The notes under the pieces are model-generated. The model was not told the origin of the DNA, did no database searches, and saw only the letters and a program-made list of their open reading frames with translations. A DNA stretch of 64,000 nucleotides. Origin: Hermodice carunculata. Lineage: Eukaryota > Annelida > Polychaeta > Eunicida > Amphinomidae. The stretch covers positions 85,403,989 through 85,467,988 of the forward strand of contig OZ026615.1 of the NCBI GenBank assembly GCA_964020975.1, written 5' to 3'. The position numbers were made by a program, and so were the translations under genes. Positions 39,603 through 52,750 of this stretch are shown here, piece after piece; the stretch's first letter is position 1, and every line of letters starts with the position of its first letter.

Positions 39603-42090
39603 GTAAGCTTCCTCTATTAATACATTTAGCAAATGAATAGGTGTATATATTCATGGCACATTGACTCCAATAGCTATACACTACATCTTGCATGTTTATT
39701 AAATTATTTGTAAGTGCGTAGGAGAAGCCTTAATTACCGGACATGTTATATAAATATGCATAAAGATGGGTAAGTATCAGCAATTCCACTGCTTTGTTGT
39801 AGGGTTGCTCAGCAATTTATCCTGGCACACGCCCTGACAAAAGCAGAGAATGAAGGTACACAAGGGAGGGTTATTAGGGAGGGCGAACTATGTGAATCAC
39901 TACAATAATAAAGTTGAGAACTGTGTATGTTGTTTAGCCAAGTGGTTTGGTAAGGCGTTCTTTTCACAATGCGACGAATTGTTATATATTAAAATATGTT
40001 TCAACAGGTATACCGCTAAAGTTCATATTCATGAGTGCACACAATTCATGCAAGAATGGCCAGAACTACCGCATTGTAGTAAACACACAACCAGAGAAAT
40101 CGGGCTGTCCTGTGCTCAGTTGTTGTTGGGTGCACAGACGGATGTGGCCTGTGACCTTCAGTATTGGATCAATTTTCGAATATTTAAATACAGGTTCAAG
40201 AATATGGAAGTCACATTTTCCAAGATATGAGCCAGTATGCCCCTATGACCCTTGAAATTCACTTAAGCCAAAATTATAAACACCAATAACCACATAGGTG
40301 AGTTACTGTGTAATATTGGATAATATCAAACAGGAACCTAGGATACATCATTACGGTGATATAAGTGTCGCATTTGCTGTTGCCACGCATGGCTTATGAA
40401 CTTTTACTACTAAGAAAAAACATAAATCGCTCTTCAAACTTGATGTTTTTTCTGAATAGCACTTAGTGTTGCATTACCCCCATATTATTTAACAAAGAAA
40501 ATTGAATTATGAAGCCAACTGGTTCAACTAATGCCTATCTTCAGAATTGTAATGTTTTTGTACACTGGTATATGGATGCGATTTGCAATAAACAATTCAA
40601 CAGTACAATATAAACACCCCTTTGGCCAAATCTGGCACCTTTCCTCACACTGTACAATTTCCAACCATTAATAATGAAAAGTAAGCTGAGAAGGATAGAT
40701 TCCACTCATGTAACGCAATTGCTTGTGCAAACAATTTAATTTCCCTACTGTGAACGTCGTCATGATACTTGACCTTAAAGATACCCATCGTTGCATCATG
40801 TCCACGTGCAGATTGAAGACATACTTGTTTCCCATTACTTCCATTAATCAATGGGTGATAACTTGAATGGCTCTTTAACGGTATAAATTAACCTAAAATT
40901 AAAGATGCCTGTTAACAACTTTACGTACATTTGTCTGTGGGGTTGCAGGGGCATACTTTATAAATGGAATTTAGGAAAATGACATCGAGCTGGACGAATA
41001 TATTACAGAGTTTTGTTTTGTCGTAAAGAAAGTTTGCCAACCATATGGTAGGAAGGCTAAAATGCATGTATTTTTTATGGATCAAACATAATTTCGAAAA
41101 TGTGTTAAAAGTACAAAAAAGTTCATTTTTTTAAATGCGGAGTCGCTTAAGTATTTTGCTTAATCAAATACATTGACATTGATTGCTGAATATCTGTCTC
41201 AAAAGAGTTAGCAGCAACCTATATTTGAGGTTAATTGATGCTGTTTATTGAGGCATTGATGTGCATTACCTGCCAATATAATTCTGTTGCATCCAGCAGG
41301 ATTCAGCTGCAACGATGCATGACAGAGCATCCATGACCACTCAAATAGACTACTGTAACTCCTTCCCACAGAATATTGTGAAACATTCTTATTCCTACTG
41401 ACCAAATGGTGTATATATGTACTTGCGTTGGCACTGTACATTTCTTATACTCTTGTGTTCAGTGTCTACGATGTAAAGAAGTCTGTAGATATCAGAATGA
41501 AGGGTGCAATCAGTTCGTTCATTTGTCTGTCTAAAACATGTTCACAAGAAACACATCTCTTGTTACACTGTAATATATATGAATGTTCAAGTAATGTCCT
41601 TTCTGAATTTCTGAAAATTTCACCTGCGTTTTATTTGCCTGGAAGAAATAAACAAATAAATATAGTACACCACGTGGTCATCATCAGAAATTTACATTGG
41701 ATGATTGTCAGTTGTTAGAGGAAACAATTTAATACAAAGAAGGTATGGCGTGCAAAAAAAGTCTTGATCATCTCAGAGCCGAAAAACGACTGTCTAAAGA
41801 CAACAACTGATTCCAGATGAACGAAAAATTTCTCATTTATTGATACTCCTGTTGCGTTAGACATTATTAAGTTTTCTTTGTGTCTTGCACATAATTTTGT
41901 TACCCGGGAAACATCAATACAGATTTAAGCATCTATTGTCTTGACTAAAAGTGACAGTATAACAACCAGCTCGTTGGTAGCTATAATCGTGTTATTTGTT
42001 CTGACCATCTAGTTATATATAAATTTTACCATTTTTGTGTAACTAATAAAGTATCATGAATGAATGTAATTAAAAACTATATTTTCATAG
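39603..42090. other. Intron 10 (2.5 kb)
   Basis: It contains an exon-like open block at 40012-40190 (see rejected list) and otherwise AT-rich intronic sequence without recognised repeats. Confidence 0.55.
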
Positions 42091-42309
42091 GCACATACCA
42101 GAGTATTGTTGAAGTACATATTTCGCCCACAACCTCGAACCCTGGTGAAGTTCAAGGGTGGAACTTATGCAGACGATTTACGTATGTAGGATATCACAAA
42201 AAAAGGTTTGATTGCGATAAAATGGAAAAGGGTCGTTATGTGATGCTTCGACGACCAGGCCTTGCCATTATCGACGCTTGTGAAATCGCAATAAATATTG
42301 CAACATCCG
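42091..42309 (+). CDS. Exon 11: F-type lectin 2, C-terminal half
   Basis: Acceptor TATTTTCATAG, donor ATCCG|GTAAGT; 219 nt, phase 1 to phase 1. It reads TYQSIVEVHISPTT, then WNLCRRFTYVGYH, FDCDKMEKGRYVMLRRPGLA and DACEIAINI. V-E-V-x-I...L-C-R, F-x-C...G-R-Y-V-x-(I/L) and C-E-(I/V)-x-(I/V) complete the F-type lectin fold. What takes two exons (5 and 6) in module 1 is one exon here, so the two modules differ in intron positions. Confidence 0.85.
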
Positions 42310-42928
42310 GTAAGTTACGTTACATCTTGGAGATTACTATGCACACCTGGACCGTATTGATTCTGATGAAGCTAGAGCAATTTATGCTTACAATATATAC
42401 GGTAACGTGCTTTTATTTAACATTTTTAATACAGCTTAAGCATTGATCTTTTTTAGAAAAATCATGATGAGCCCTGTACTTCCAAGGATATAAAATCACA
42501 CCACATGTTTGAATAAGCAAATAAAGTTTTAAGGTTTCAAGTCAAATCTAAAGGATTTATTTACATAGAGTGTTGTCTGCAACATGGTTCAGCATAGTAC
42601 GCACTAACTTGTGCCAACAAAGACAAGTGCGGTTTTTTCAGGTGGATAGGTATTTTCCACAACAAGTACTATAGTTCTAGAAATTTCGCGCTCGACCTAA
42701 TTTCGCACTTTTGGCGCTAGTAATTGATGCACGAAAATATGCGCCAAAATTAATTAGCATAATGAGATATATAGACAAGCCAAGTGAGCGAAATTAAAAT
42801 ACGCAAATATTTTCTAATTTACGGAAAAACAAGTTTGTGGTAATTTAATCACACGCAAAAAAATTCTGGGATTATAGTATTTAAAGATGAAAATATTGTG
42901 CATTCGGTAGTACACACACACCATACAC

Positions 42929-43000
<72 letters not shown>

Positions 43001-43451
43001 AAAGAAAGTGCAATTGCAATATCTTCGATTAGACACCTCTTGTAACGATTAAAATCGAAAGGACATAACAGCTTCATCATAGTTCGCCATAACCGTCTCG
43101 CAGTCCCAATGATGACACTCTTACAATAAGCTGTGTCATAGAGGAGACTGTAATCATGATTATCCAGATTTGGCAGCCTGTGAAAGGAGCGATGGTTGCC
43201 CACTATAACAGTTGAAACATTTCACTATTTCCATGCATGAACACCATGTCGACGTGGACTCTTTACCGTTATCACATTATGGACAGAACTAAGTACAGAT
43301 ATTGTTTTAATGCCGATGAATGTCCTTTCTGTGTGCTTTTGTATTTACTTTGTTTCTTCTAGTTTATTTTTGTTTTCTTTATAAATAGGTTGAATAATAA
43401 AATGTTCACATACATTTGCAAACAATGCTTAATTGACTCCGTTCGTTACAG
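42310..43451. other. Intron 11 (1.1 kb)
   Basis: AT-rich, with a (TG)n tract at 42930-42998 preceded by a short CA stretch. No other feature is recognised. Confidence 0.6.
42930..42998. repeat. (TG)n microsatellite
   Basis: An uninterrupted TG run of about 68 bp, preceded by ACACACACACCATACACATA, which can pair with it. Confidence 0.97.
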
Positions 43452-43718
43452 CAAGTATATCTGTTGTAAAAAAGAAAGACATGGAGTTCGTATACCTCAA
43501 ATGTTCTGAAGGGAATCTTGATTTCACTGGGCCACGTCGATATCAGACCAAGCATGCAAATCAACTTCTTCTGCCGGTCAAGGACACAGATTTGTCAATG
43601 CTGGTGACCCATTGCATGGACAAACGCCAATGTTACATTCCTACAGGGAAACCAAACAGCACCCAGCTGCACAATACAACAGTCGCATTTGGATGTGCCA
43701 CCTACCAGAATATGACAA
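43452..43718 (+). CDS. Exon 12: Cys-containing module, possibly SUEL-like lectin
   Basis: Acceptor GTTCGTTACAG is good. The proposed donor ACAA|GTGGGC is weak but gives phase 1 and joins exon 13. The reading includes MEFVYLKCSEGNLDF, then DLSMLVTHCMDKRQCYIPT and TVAFGCATY. The L-x-C-S-x-G opening, H-C-x-x-(K/R)-x-x-C-x-(I/V) middle and F-x-C end recall sea-urchin-egg-lectin (SUEL, galactose/rhamnose-binding) modules. The usual Y-G-R and D-P-C motifs are absent, so the family call is tentative. If the donor is not used the frame ends at the stop at 43742, and the gene would finish here. Confidence 0.5.
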
Positions 43719-44051
43719 GTGGGCCAATGTTTATAATATCATAGACTTATATTTTTAATGTGAGATCTAAGTTGCCTCAAACGTTTTTGCGAATATTCTT
43801 GTAATATTGCGGTGTAAAGATATGTATTTTGTCAGTCAGGACATATTTTTGTAGAAGGATATATATATCTATATATATGAACGTGTTTCGAGAAACTAAA
43901 GGCTTAAGTGAAAAAGGGTGCGACATAATAGATATGCGAACTGGACAAGAAAATCCCGATGATATGTTAATAATCAGTAGACTTCTCTTAAATGTATTTA
44001 TCGAATCGACGCACGCCCAGTACATTAACCCTGCATAGCTTAAACGGAAAG

Positions 44052-45108
<1,057 letters not shown>

Positions 45109-45134
45109 GCGTGTACATATCTTTGATTGCACAG

Positions 45135-45304
45135 CTTGCACCAGCATTACAAGAGAGCCGGGTATGTTACTTAAAACCACAGATTATCTCAGAAACCTTG
45201 ATGCGTCACGCATTTGTGTCTGGAAAGTGGTGGCGCCCACGGATAAATATATACAGTTAAGATTCTTGCAATTTAAACTCGTCCCGGGAGAGACAGGTTG
45301 GTTG
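45135..45304 (+). CDS. Exon 13: CUB domain 1, first half
   Basis: Acceptor TTGATTGCACAG, donor GGTTG|GTAAGT; 170 nt, phase 1 in, phase 0 out. It reads [20 protein letters not shown], then [20 protein letters not shown] and [11 protein letters not shown]-x-(I/L)...Y...C-x-W-x-(I/V)-x-A-P...(I/L)-x-L-x-F is the N-terminal half of a CUB sandwich, a modular protein- and glycan-binding fold. It is diverged: the usual S-P-x-Y-P is not kept. Confidence 0.75.
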
Positions 45305-45723
45305 GTAAGTTTCGCACATCAGTTTAAATTATATCATGGCAAACCCATATTAGATGCATTGCAAAAATCTTACTTTTTTCTAGTTTACGTTCACGTTTGG
45401 TATTGTGACTACTCGCAAGAGACAGTATTTCAAATCAATCTACAGCGATTTACGACATGACATGATTTATTTTTATTCGTTTCTGTCATATCCCGTATAC
45501 ATTTGTTGGAAAGTATTACAAGGTTACAAGTATGTGGTATTCATATATTTTCTGTCCCAACAAAAACATCATACTTCTCCTTTACTCGTATAATTAGTAA
45601 ATATTATGAGATTACTCTCGTGGCATGGTTTATGATGGCAGAGTTACCCACAATATAGTTTGGTTTTCGGGTGTCAGTGCCACTTTCGCCCGGCCCTGCT
45701 CCATGTAAAATACCTGCATGAGT

Positions 45724-45974
45724 GATATCATCAATCAAAGAGTTTCTTCTCCTATTCCAGTAACTTCGGCAAACATCAAAAATATAGCTTTAAATACAAG
45801 AAACAGAAGGCAAGCTGTCAGAGTTACAGAAAAACGCCACAGAACTACATGTGTTTAATTTGTTTATTATGACTGTCTTGTTGGGTAATTAATATGTTGG
45901 TAAATTTATAATCTATACAAAGCGTGGTGAATGGAAGAGTGAAAGAGATTGAATAATACTTATTGCCATACAAC
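45724..45974. repeat. Diverged direct repeat, copy A
   Basis: It shares ordered phrases with 48750-48989: AATCAAAGAGTTTCTTCTCC, TATTCCAGTAAC, ACAAAGCGTGGTGAATGGA and ATTGAATAATACTTATTGCC. It lies just left of the LINE remnant. Confidence 0.7.
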
Positions 45975-46134
45975 GTTAAGTACTGCCAATGTGAATACGT
46001 GGTTGGCAGAGAGGACATAGGCGTTAAGGTCGCAGTGTCAGTTAAAAAACATCGTCAACACAGAGGCCGTCGTAGTATTCGGTCAGAAAAGATAAAAATG
46101 TGGCAAAGTTTGTTTCTCTATAGCCTATTCTAAT

Positions 46135-48640
46135 GTGCAAAACTTGAGTGTTGCTAAACAAAATGAAATTGGAAATTTATCAGAAAAGGAAAATTCACAT
46201 TGCACTGTATGGCGGAAACGCTCCACAGAGACGATGTTTCAAATATACATCCCAATTACCAATGGATAGCTAAGACCCGCAATGAAGAATATCAGAAATC
46301 AGGAGGTGGGCTGGTTTTCTCCCTGATTCAAATCTTAATATATGCGATGACAACGTACTGAACTCAAACAGGATAAGTTTGACCATTTATGGGTGTCAGT
46401 CAAACTTCAGAGTAGTAAGAAACCTTTGATGGTATGTTTGGTTTACTATCCAAATGATGGCCTTGACAGTGAAATTTCCCAAAATCTTAATGCAGAGCTT
46501 GTTGATAATGTAGCATCTCTGAAGGCATGTGGACACGGATGCTTGATACTGGGCGACTTTCATGGTATCCTACCTATCTTCAGGGCGCCTAGAAAACGTA
46601 TTCCAAATGGAGATCTGCTTTCAAATTTGGTTGAAATTTCAAATTTAAAAGTCTTAAATTGTCACTTATCATGTACGGGACGCTATACATGGTAACGCGG
46701 TAATCTAAAGTTAGTCATTGATTACGCTTTGGTGACTGATGATATTTTTTAATGAGATTGGAAGCGTTACAATAGACAAATTAGCTCTATGGGATGTTGG
46801 TAGCGATCACAATGCAGTGGTCATAAAGGGTAAAGCTTGTCTGTCTGCAGACAGTCACAAACATTCAACCCGAGTTAAGTATAAGTGGAACATTAAAGAA
46901 CCCACAAACTCGACACTGTTTGAGAAAATCTAAATGATGGACTCGCGCCTTGGAATTGTAACTCTTTCAGTACAGTTAATGAGGCTTGGTGTAGCCTGCA
47001 TGATATATTAATAGCGACAGGTAACGTTGTTGGTAAAAAGGAAGTACACAGGTAAGAAAAAAACTCAGGGGATGAAGAGATTGGCAATTTAATTCAAAGC
47101 CGAAATCAAGCTTGATCGATATGTTAAAAGAAGGAAATGCAGGTATACACTCTAATAGTAATCATATTTCTTGTCTCTTATACGCCGATGACATTGGCCT
47201 ATTGGCCGAAAATGAAGACCAATTGGTCTGTATGGTAAATATAGCCCAAGTGTTCGCTACAAAATGGAATAAGTCTTTTAACTGCTCAAAATCTAAAGTA
47301 ATTGTTGTGGGTAAAGGAGTAGATTCAAACAAAAAATTGTTGCTACGAGGTTTATTTTGGAATGCAAAACATATAAGCACTTCGGCATTATGTTTTAAAG
47401 CTCTCTGAAAGACTCTCCACATGTAAAAGAATTGATTGTTCCCAAGGCAGCTCGTTTAAGAGGATATCTAAATACTGTACCTTCATCCCATCAAAATATA
47501 AATCGTGTAAGTTTCGGTTATACAATATGGAAAAGCATCATCTTGCAGTCTATTTCACATGGTGCGGCAGTTTGGGTATGTTACACGAAGGAATCTGATG
47601 CTTCTCTCAAATCATTACAATACGCAATGGTTAAAGCCATTTTACAAGTTAACTCTTTACCTTTACTGGCCGCTACAATAGGTGAGCTTGGTTGGTTGCC
47701 TTTCAATGTTTATTTAGAACACATTACAGTAAAATACTTCCACCGGATGAAATTTGTTTGCCTGACACAAGACTGCGTAAACTAATCTTTGATGCTTTGT
47801 TTGAGTATAATAGTGGCAACATTTCTGGTGCATGGCCATATATGGAGGACATGAAGAAAACGTTTGCTAATGTATGTATGGACCGTATTTTTCCAATCGA
47901 GAAATCCAAATTGGTTAGGTCGTTTTGTAAAATTATCTGTTGAAGGGTACAAATTACATTTTTTCAGGAAATTGATGAAAAAGGTCGCTTAATTGGTATC
48001 AGATGTTTAAACGGTGTACTTTCGGAGATGGATATTTATTTTGTGAAGAAAATTGTGCTGGCAAAACATTAAAAATTCTGGCCAGAACTGCATGTTTGGG
48101 TCTTTGTGAGGATTTGAAAAGATGGAATATCTGTAATGGTAAATGTGTTTTATGTAACAATGCTAAGGAAGAATTACCCCATTTCTTATTCTTATGTCCA
48201 GCATTTCATCAAATACGGTCTAAAATTTTTGTAACCTTTAGAAAGAGAGTGTAAACAGTTATATTTCGACTGTGTTTGCCAAGGTTTTTCTTTGAATAAT
48301 AAAGTCTGTTGGCTCATGGGACTCTAGTCTTAAAATTGGCAACGCTTATGACCGTATCCCTAAGGATTTTTAGTTAAAGCTGGGCACTTTAGGAGGCAGT
48401 CAATCACCGACCTGCAAACTGCCCCACTTGTATAGCCTGTAAAGCGTATATATTGTAAAGTTTCCTAAGGTTGAATAAGCGCGCATGCAGTGACGCTCCG
48501 CCACGTGACACGTGTTTGTGCATAGACGATTTTAACCATTTTAATGTGCTCAAAGCAAAGTCTGTATCACGACTTCTGCTCTGCTCTTTGGTGCCCCCGT
48601 TGTAAAGGGACAGATTCTTAAATAAATAAAATAAAATAAA
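46135..48640 (+). mobile_element. Non-LTR retrotransposon remnant, internally deleted
   Basis: Endonuclease text: VQNLSVAKQNEIGNLSE, FDHLWVSVKLQSSKKPLMV, LILGDFHGI and WDVGSDHNAVV. The RT is mostly missing: the text resumes at 47150 with ISCLLYADDIGLLAEN, which carries the YADD active site. It then runs through ISHGAAVWVCYTKESDASLK and LAATIGELGWLP to a C-terminal knuckle, CVLCNNAKEELPHFLFLCP (C-x2-C-x8-H-x4-C). Several frame breaks occur. A (AAATA)-type tail lies near 48620-48650. The clade is not assigned with confidence. Confidence 0.85.
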
Positions 48641-48651
48641 AATTTATCTAT

Positions 48652-48654
<3 letters not shown>

Positions 48655-48715
<61 letters not shown>

Positions 48716-48744
48716 GAGAGAGAGACAGACAGAGAGAGAGAGAG
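48655..48744. repeat. (GA)n/(CAGA)n microsatellite
   Basis: GA and CAGA units alternate, after a short TA stretch. Confidence 0.95.
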
Positions 48745-48749
48745 TAGTA

Positions 48750-48989
48750 GATATAATCAATCAGAGAGTTGTTTCTGCTTCTATTCCAGTAACTGGGCAA
48801 GCATAAAGAAAATTTTGCTTCAACTGTCGGTAAAAAAGGAGCAAACAGACACAATTACTAAAAAATTTAATTGTTAAACGGTAAGATCTTTATAGGTATT
48901 TGCATATGTAAGTAAATTGAAAAAAACAAAGCGTGTAGGGAATGGAATAGAAGAGTCAAATGGATTGAATATTATCTCTTGTCATACAA
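48750..48989. repeat. Diverged direct repeat, copy B
   Basis: The counterpart of 45724-45974, to the right of the LINE remnant and 107 bp before exon 14. Confidence 0.7.
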
Positions 48990-48999
48990 AAGTGTGTCT

Positions 49000-49002
<3 letters not shown>

Positions 49003-49083
<81 letters not shown>
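49003..49083. repeat. (TA)n microsatellite at exon 14 acceptor
   Basis: An uninterrupted TA run of about 80 bp ending 13 bp before exon 14. Confidence 0.97.
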
Positions 49084-49086
<3 letters not shown>

Positions 49087-49096
49087 GCACGCACAG

Positions 49097-49313
49097 GAAG
49101 GAAGCTACTACATCGATCCAGGAACTTGTGAAGATCAAGTCAGGCTTTCCTACAATGTCAACCAGGATACAATAAAGGATGTACGTGTAACACAGACCCA
49201 GCTGTTCATTTCCCCACGCCACGTCATGACAGTGACTTTGATCACATGTTATAAATATGACCCTAAATTCGACAGAAGAAAACTTGGTTTGGAAGCCAAT
49301 GTGATCTTTACAG
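49097..49313 (+). CDS. Exon 14: CUB domain 1, second half
   Basis: Acceptor ATGCACGCACAG just after a (TA)n tract, donor TTACAG|GTGAGG; 217 nt, phase 0 in, phase 1 out. It reads EGSYYIDPGTCEDQVRLSYN, then FISPRHVMTVTLITC and LGLEANVIFT. The C-x-D-x-(V/L) strand and the closing (G/L)-(F/L)-x-A-x-(Y/V) strand fit the C-terminal half of a CUB domain. The phase-0 junction joins exon 13 across the 3.8-kb intron and gives a 129-residue module. Confidence 0.72.
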
Positions 49314-49517
49314 GTGAGGCTTTATTGGATTAGAGGCTCAAGCCGAAATAAGAGAAAAAATGATAATTTCAAATAGCGATTCCAGTCAGCCCCGGTAAAT
49401 ATGTAATTTAACTTAAAACTACAATACCAATTCCGTATTTTTGTAATTATAGCTGTATTCCCATGACGTAAATATATATGCAGGGTGTGTGGATGTATAT
49501 TGCTTGATGTTCTGCAG

Positions 49518-49949
49518 ACTGTGGTGGCTGCAATGTTCAGGGCCAATGTGAAGGAATCAGCCAGTGTACCCTACAGTGTGGTTACATTGTCTCTCCAGGA
49601 TTTCCTGTGTCTTACTTCCCTAACCAGCGCTGTATATGGGCCATAAAAGTTGAGGCGGCAAAGTATATTCGATTAACATTCAAAGTCTTTGATATCTTAG
49701 AAGAAGAAGAATCTACTTGCAACAGAGATTATATCCAAATTACCGACTATAGCCAAACCGGCACCACTACAAACAGGAAGAGATACTGTAATATGATCAA
49801 ACCACCAAGTCACGTGTTTTCTAGTTGGAATCAAATGAGAATTGAGTTTTTATCTGATTTCCAATATGGTCGTGCTGGTTTTCAGGCCTTGTATGAGTCA
49901 CAAGTGTATTCTCTGCCAGACAACTTTCCGTACTATGGTAATAATACAG
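49518..49949 (+). CDS. Exon 15: CUB domain 2
   Basis: Acceptor GATGTTCTGCAG, donor ATACAG|GTAGGC; 432 nt, phase 1 to phase 1, one complete domain. It reads CGGCNVQGQCEGISQC, then CGYIVSPGFPVSYFPNQRC, WAIKVEAAKYIRLTF, STCNRDYIQITD, RIEFLSDFQYGRAGFQALY. G-x-I-x-S-P-G-(F/Y)-P...Y, C-x-W-x-I, C-x-x-D-Y-I-x-I and S-D...G-F-x-x-x-Y are all standard. The acidic residues before STC, the Asp after it and the S-D near the end are where calcium-binding CUB domains keep their ligands, so calcium binding is plausible. Extra cysteines precede the fold. Confidence 0.93.
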
Positions 49950-51949
49950 GTAGGCCAAAGACAGACAGACTGGCACAATTCATTTATTCGCCAATAACTC
50001 GTACAAGTGTAGTCCATATGATACAATGTTTGACAAAAAACTAAGCTTGGCCGGGAGACTTACATTATGGCAAAATTGTGCCGCTAGCTAGCATGTAAAC
50101 CACCCTAAGAAATATGTTTGAAACTTAAGACAGTTACACAGTTAAGAGTTGGTGCTAAAGAATTAAATTTTGTAAAGTCAACTTGAGTATCTGTGCATAT
50201 TGAATATAACATATGGACCCGAATAATGGCATCAACACCTTGCCTTCTCACTTTCCTACAGTATTTTCACAGCTTATTGACATTAATTCCACAGCAGATA
50301 TATATATGTGATACATGCTTTGAGTTTTGTAACTTTAAACTATGAAAGTGGTACATACTATTGCAAGTCTAAACATTCAATATCAAAAGACTACACTTCC
50401 ATTTTTACTACTGTATAGCTGTTAGGTATGTTGCGAGTGTGCAGCATTGAGTTCCACAGGCTTATCACATCTGCTGACAGAAATTTGTCAACGTGTATGT
50501 ATTCTTAAGGTATATTTTCATAATATGATGACAAAAATTTCAAAAGGAAAATTAAAGAAGCCAAAGGTATGGGCCTACGTTTGTTTGTCTTTAATTTTAC
50601 ATCTGCTAAGGAATAATTGTATCACAAACGTATCTGATAAAAAGCACGTTCATACCAACTCTGGTTTGTGCATTTCCAAATAAGAGAAAAAACATTCTGC
50701 TTCATGACATGCGCATCAAAATGTACCACAGAACAAATATCTATTAAGATTACATCATTTTTACTGCTATCAGACACCATTTGTACACGTATTACAGCAT
50801 GCAAAAACTTGTAATTATTTTTGGAGCATAAATGCTTCTGATGGGTTTGTGTATGAAATTCACCAAAAAAGGTTTAAACTATTTACTGTTTTGAATAAGC
50901 CAGTTTGCCCATGAAAAAGTACTGTAATACTTGATGCTTAATCATGACAGTGTTAAAGCTAATAGTAGTAATAGATATATGAATATAAATTCATTAGCCA
51001 TACCTTATTCACCAAAATATGTTTAAAAAACAATATTGCACTATAGACTTTTGAGAATGTTTAAAGCGCAATTCATTTGTATCAGGACAATATAGTTATT
51101 CAATTTTGGCTATTTGCATTTTCAAAAGATTAAGCACGCTTAGTGCTCTCTTTCACCCAATGGTTTATATTCTACTGGCCTGAGATTGAATCGATGGACT
51201 GATGTTCCTTTAACAAATCAGTTACCATAAAAGCACAAATATTTACGATATTTTTTGTATAAACCTAACAAAATGTGTACAATAAGGGAAACAATGTATG
51301 CTGCCGATATGCTTTTGAAGATTGTCACTAACTAAAATGACGAGTATGTATTTCTCGAATTATATGTCCACATTTCCATTGCTGGCTTTGTTGTCAAAAA
51401 GTGACACAAAGTTGAAGATATGAATTTCAAAGTAAAGCATTTGTTGCATATATACATATATTTAAATGCATTTATGATTATACTTAACCACAAGTTTGAC
51501 GTTTTTGGAGGTTGCAAATATTTCTTTCAGAGAAATTTTGTCTGTCATAAACAAGAAGATATAGAGAAGCACACACGATAAAGTTACTTTATAAATAATG
51601 TTGCACACGTCCGAACATTACCATGAAGTTTGGATTGATCAATTTTAAGGATCTTAGATACATTGTTCCACTCAAAAATGTACATGTACTATTAGTCATA
51701 CCTAGTTTAGATAAAAATGTAACTTATTTTACTTAATTTAGACAATTATCACAAATTGTGGCAGAGTTAATAAATGCAAAAGGACTTTCATCATTAGAAT
51801 TAAATCATACAATCATAACCAATGAACGCAACAGGTACACCATATGAAAGGGTACTATGTTGCTAGCAGTGTTCAAGGAATATGGAAGTGTATAGACTGT
51901 TGCTGCAGAGTTGAGTGCACCAAAAATGATGCAACCTACCAGATTTTCC

Positions 51950-52750
51950 AATACAGTACTGGGTGTGGCCACCCGTAGGTTATTGTACTGTCCTGCAACA
52001 CTAGGGCATTGGCATCACGAGGCTGTTGATACTATGTTGTAAAATGATATTTCACTCCCAACAAGAGCTGCATAATCTGCTGATTCGGTGTGTGCTGTTG
52101 TTCCCCGTCTTATAAGTGTGTCCAGGAGATCCCACAAATGCTGTATAGGAAAGTCTGTAGAGCAAAGTGGTTAAGGCAGTGCGTCCACATTAGGGTCTTC
52201 GAGAATGCCCAGAACATGGAATCATGCATTACCTTGCATGCAAAGGTGTGCGGACTGCTGTGTCCCTGGAATACCATGTTGAGCGAGGATAGTGTCCCTG
52301 TATCTGATAGTTGTCATGGTTCCACCAGCACAAAGTGCGACATTCTGCCAAAGGATATGGCACCCCACGTCATAAAACCTCCACCGACCCACCCCCACCT
52401 CCGCGATCTACGAGATGAACATTGGCATTAGATTTGCACTCCCCACGGAGATGATACACACACTGACAGCTATAGCGTATAAACAGACTGACACGGGACT
52501 ACGGGTTACTGAATTAACATGCCTCAGTCTATATCTATGCCAGCTCCTGTTGCTGTGTCTTTTAACCATTCTAATCTCGCTCTTCTCTGATGTTGCCTGG
52601 TGAACCCTCAACCCTGGCTCAAGTAGGAGCCGACGAACAGTATTGGCACTGGTTTGTGGACCAGTATGTCCTTGTGTCTCCTAGCTAGTCTAACAACAGT
52701 TCTAAACCTGTCTCGAAGGTGCATTAACTGGATATGGTGGTTGTAATTTT
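51950..52750 (-). mobile_element. Tc1/mariner transposase relic
   Basis: Read on the minus strand, the N-terminal DNA-binding part gives NHHIQLMHLRDRFRTV (52743-52700) and KPVPILF. The catalytic part gives FMTWGAISFGRM and, near the third acidic position, IQHLWDLLDTLIRR, where active elements have P-I-E-x-L-W. The C-terminus gives SINSLVMPMP and GGHTQYC near 51960. The pieces lie in several frames with stops. The catalytic Glu is Gln. No terminal inverted repeats were located. The relic is dead. Confidence 0.85.

Larger units (their letters stand above)
45305..49096. other. Intron 13 (3.8 kb) splitting CUB 1
   Basis: It contains two diverged direct repeats (45724-45974 and 48750-48989) with a LINE remnant (46135-48640) between them, then a GA/CAGA tract and a (TA)n tract reaching to 13 bp before exon 14. 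Confidence 0.65.

Noticed and set aside
43445-43744. Reading exon 12 as a certain SUEL/galactose-binding lectin domain
   Set aside because: The YGR and DPC motifs of that family are missing; only the cysteine spacing is suggestive, so it is left as tentative.
45393-45593. Alternative exon after CUB exon 13 (acceptor TTTTTTCTAG, reading FTFGIVTTRKRQY)
   Set aside because: It does not resemble the second half of a CUB domain and has no clear donor; exon 14 at 49097 matches fold and phase.
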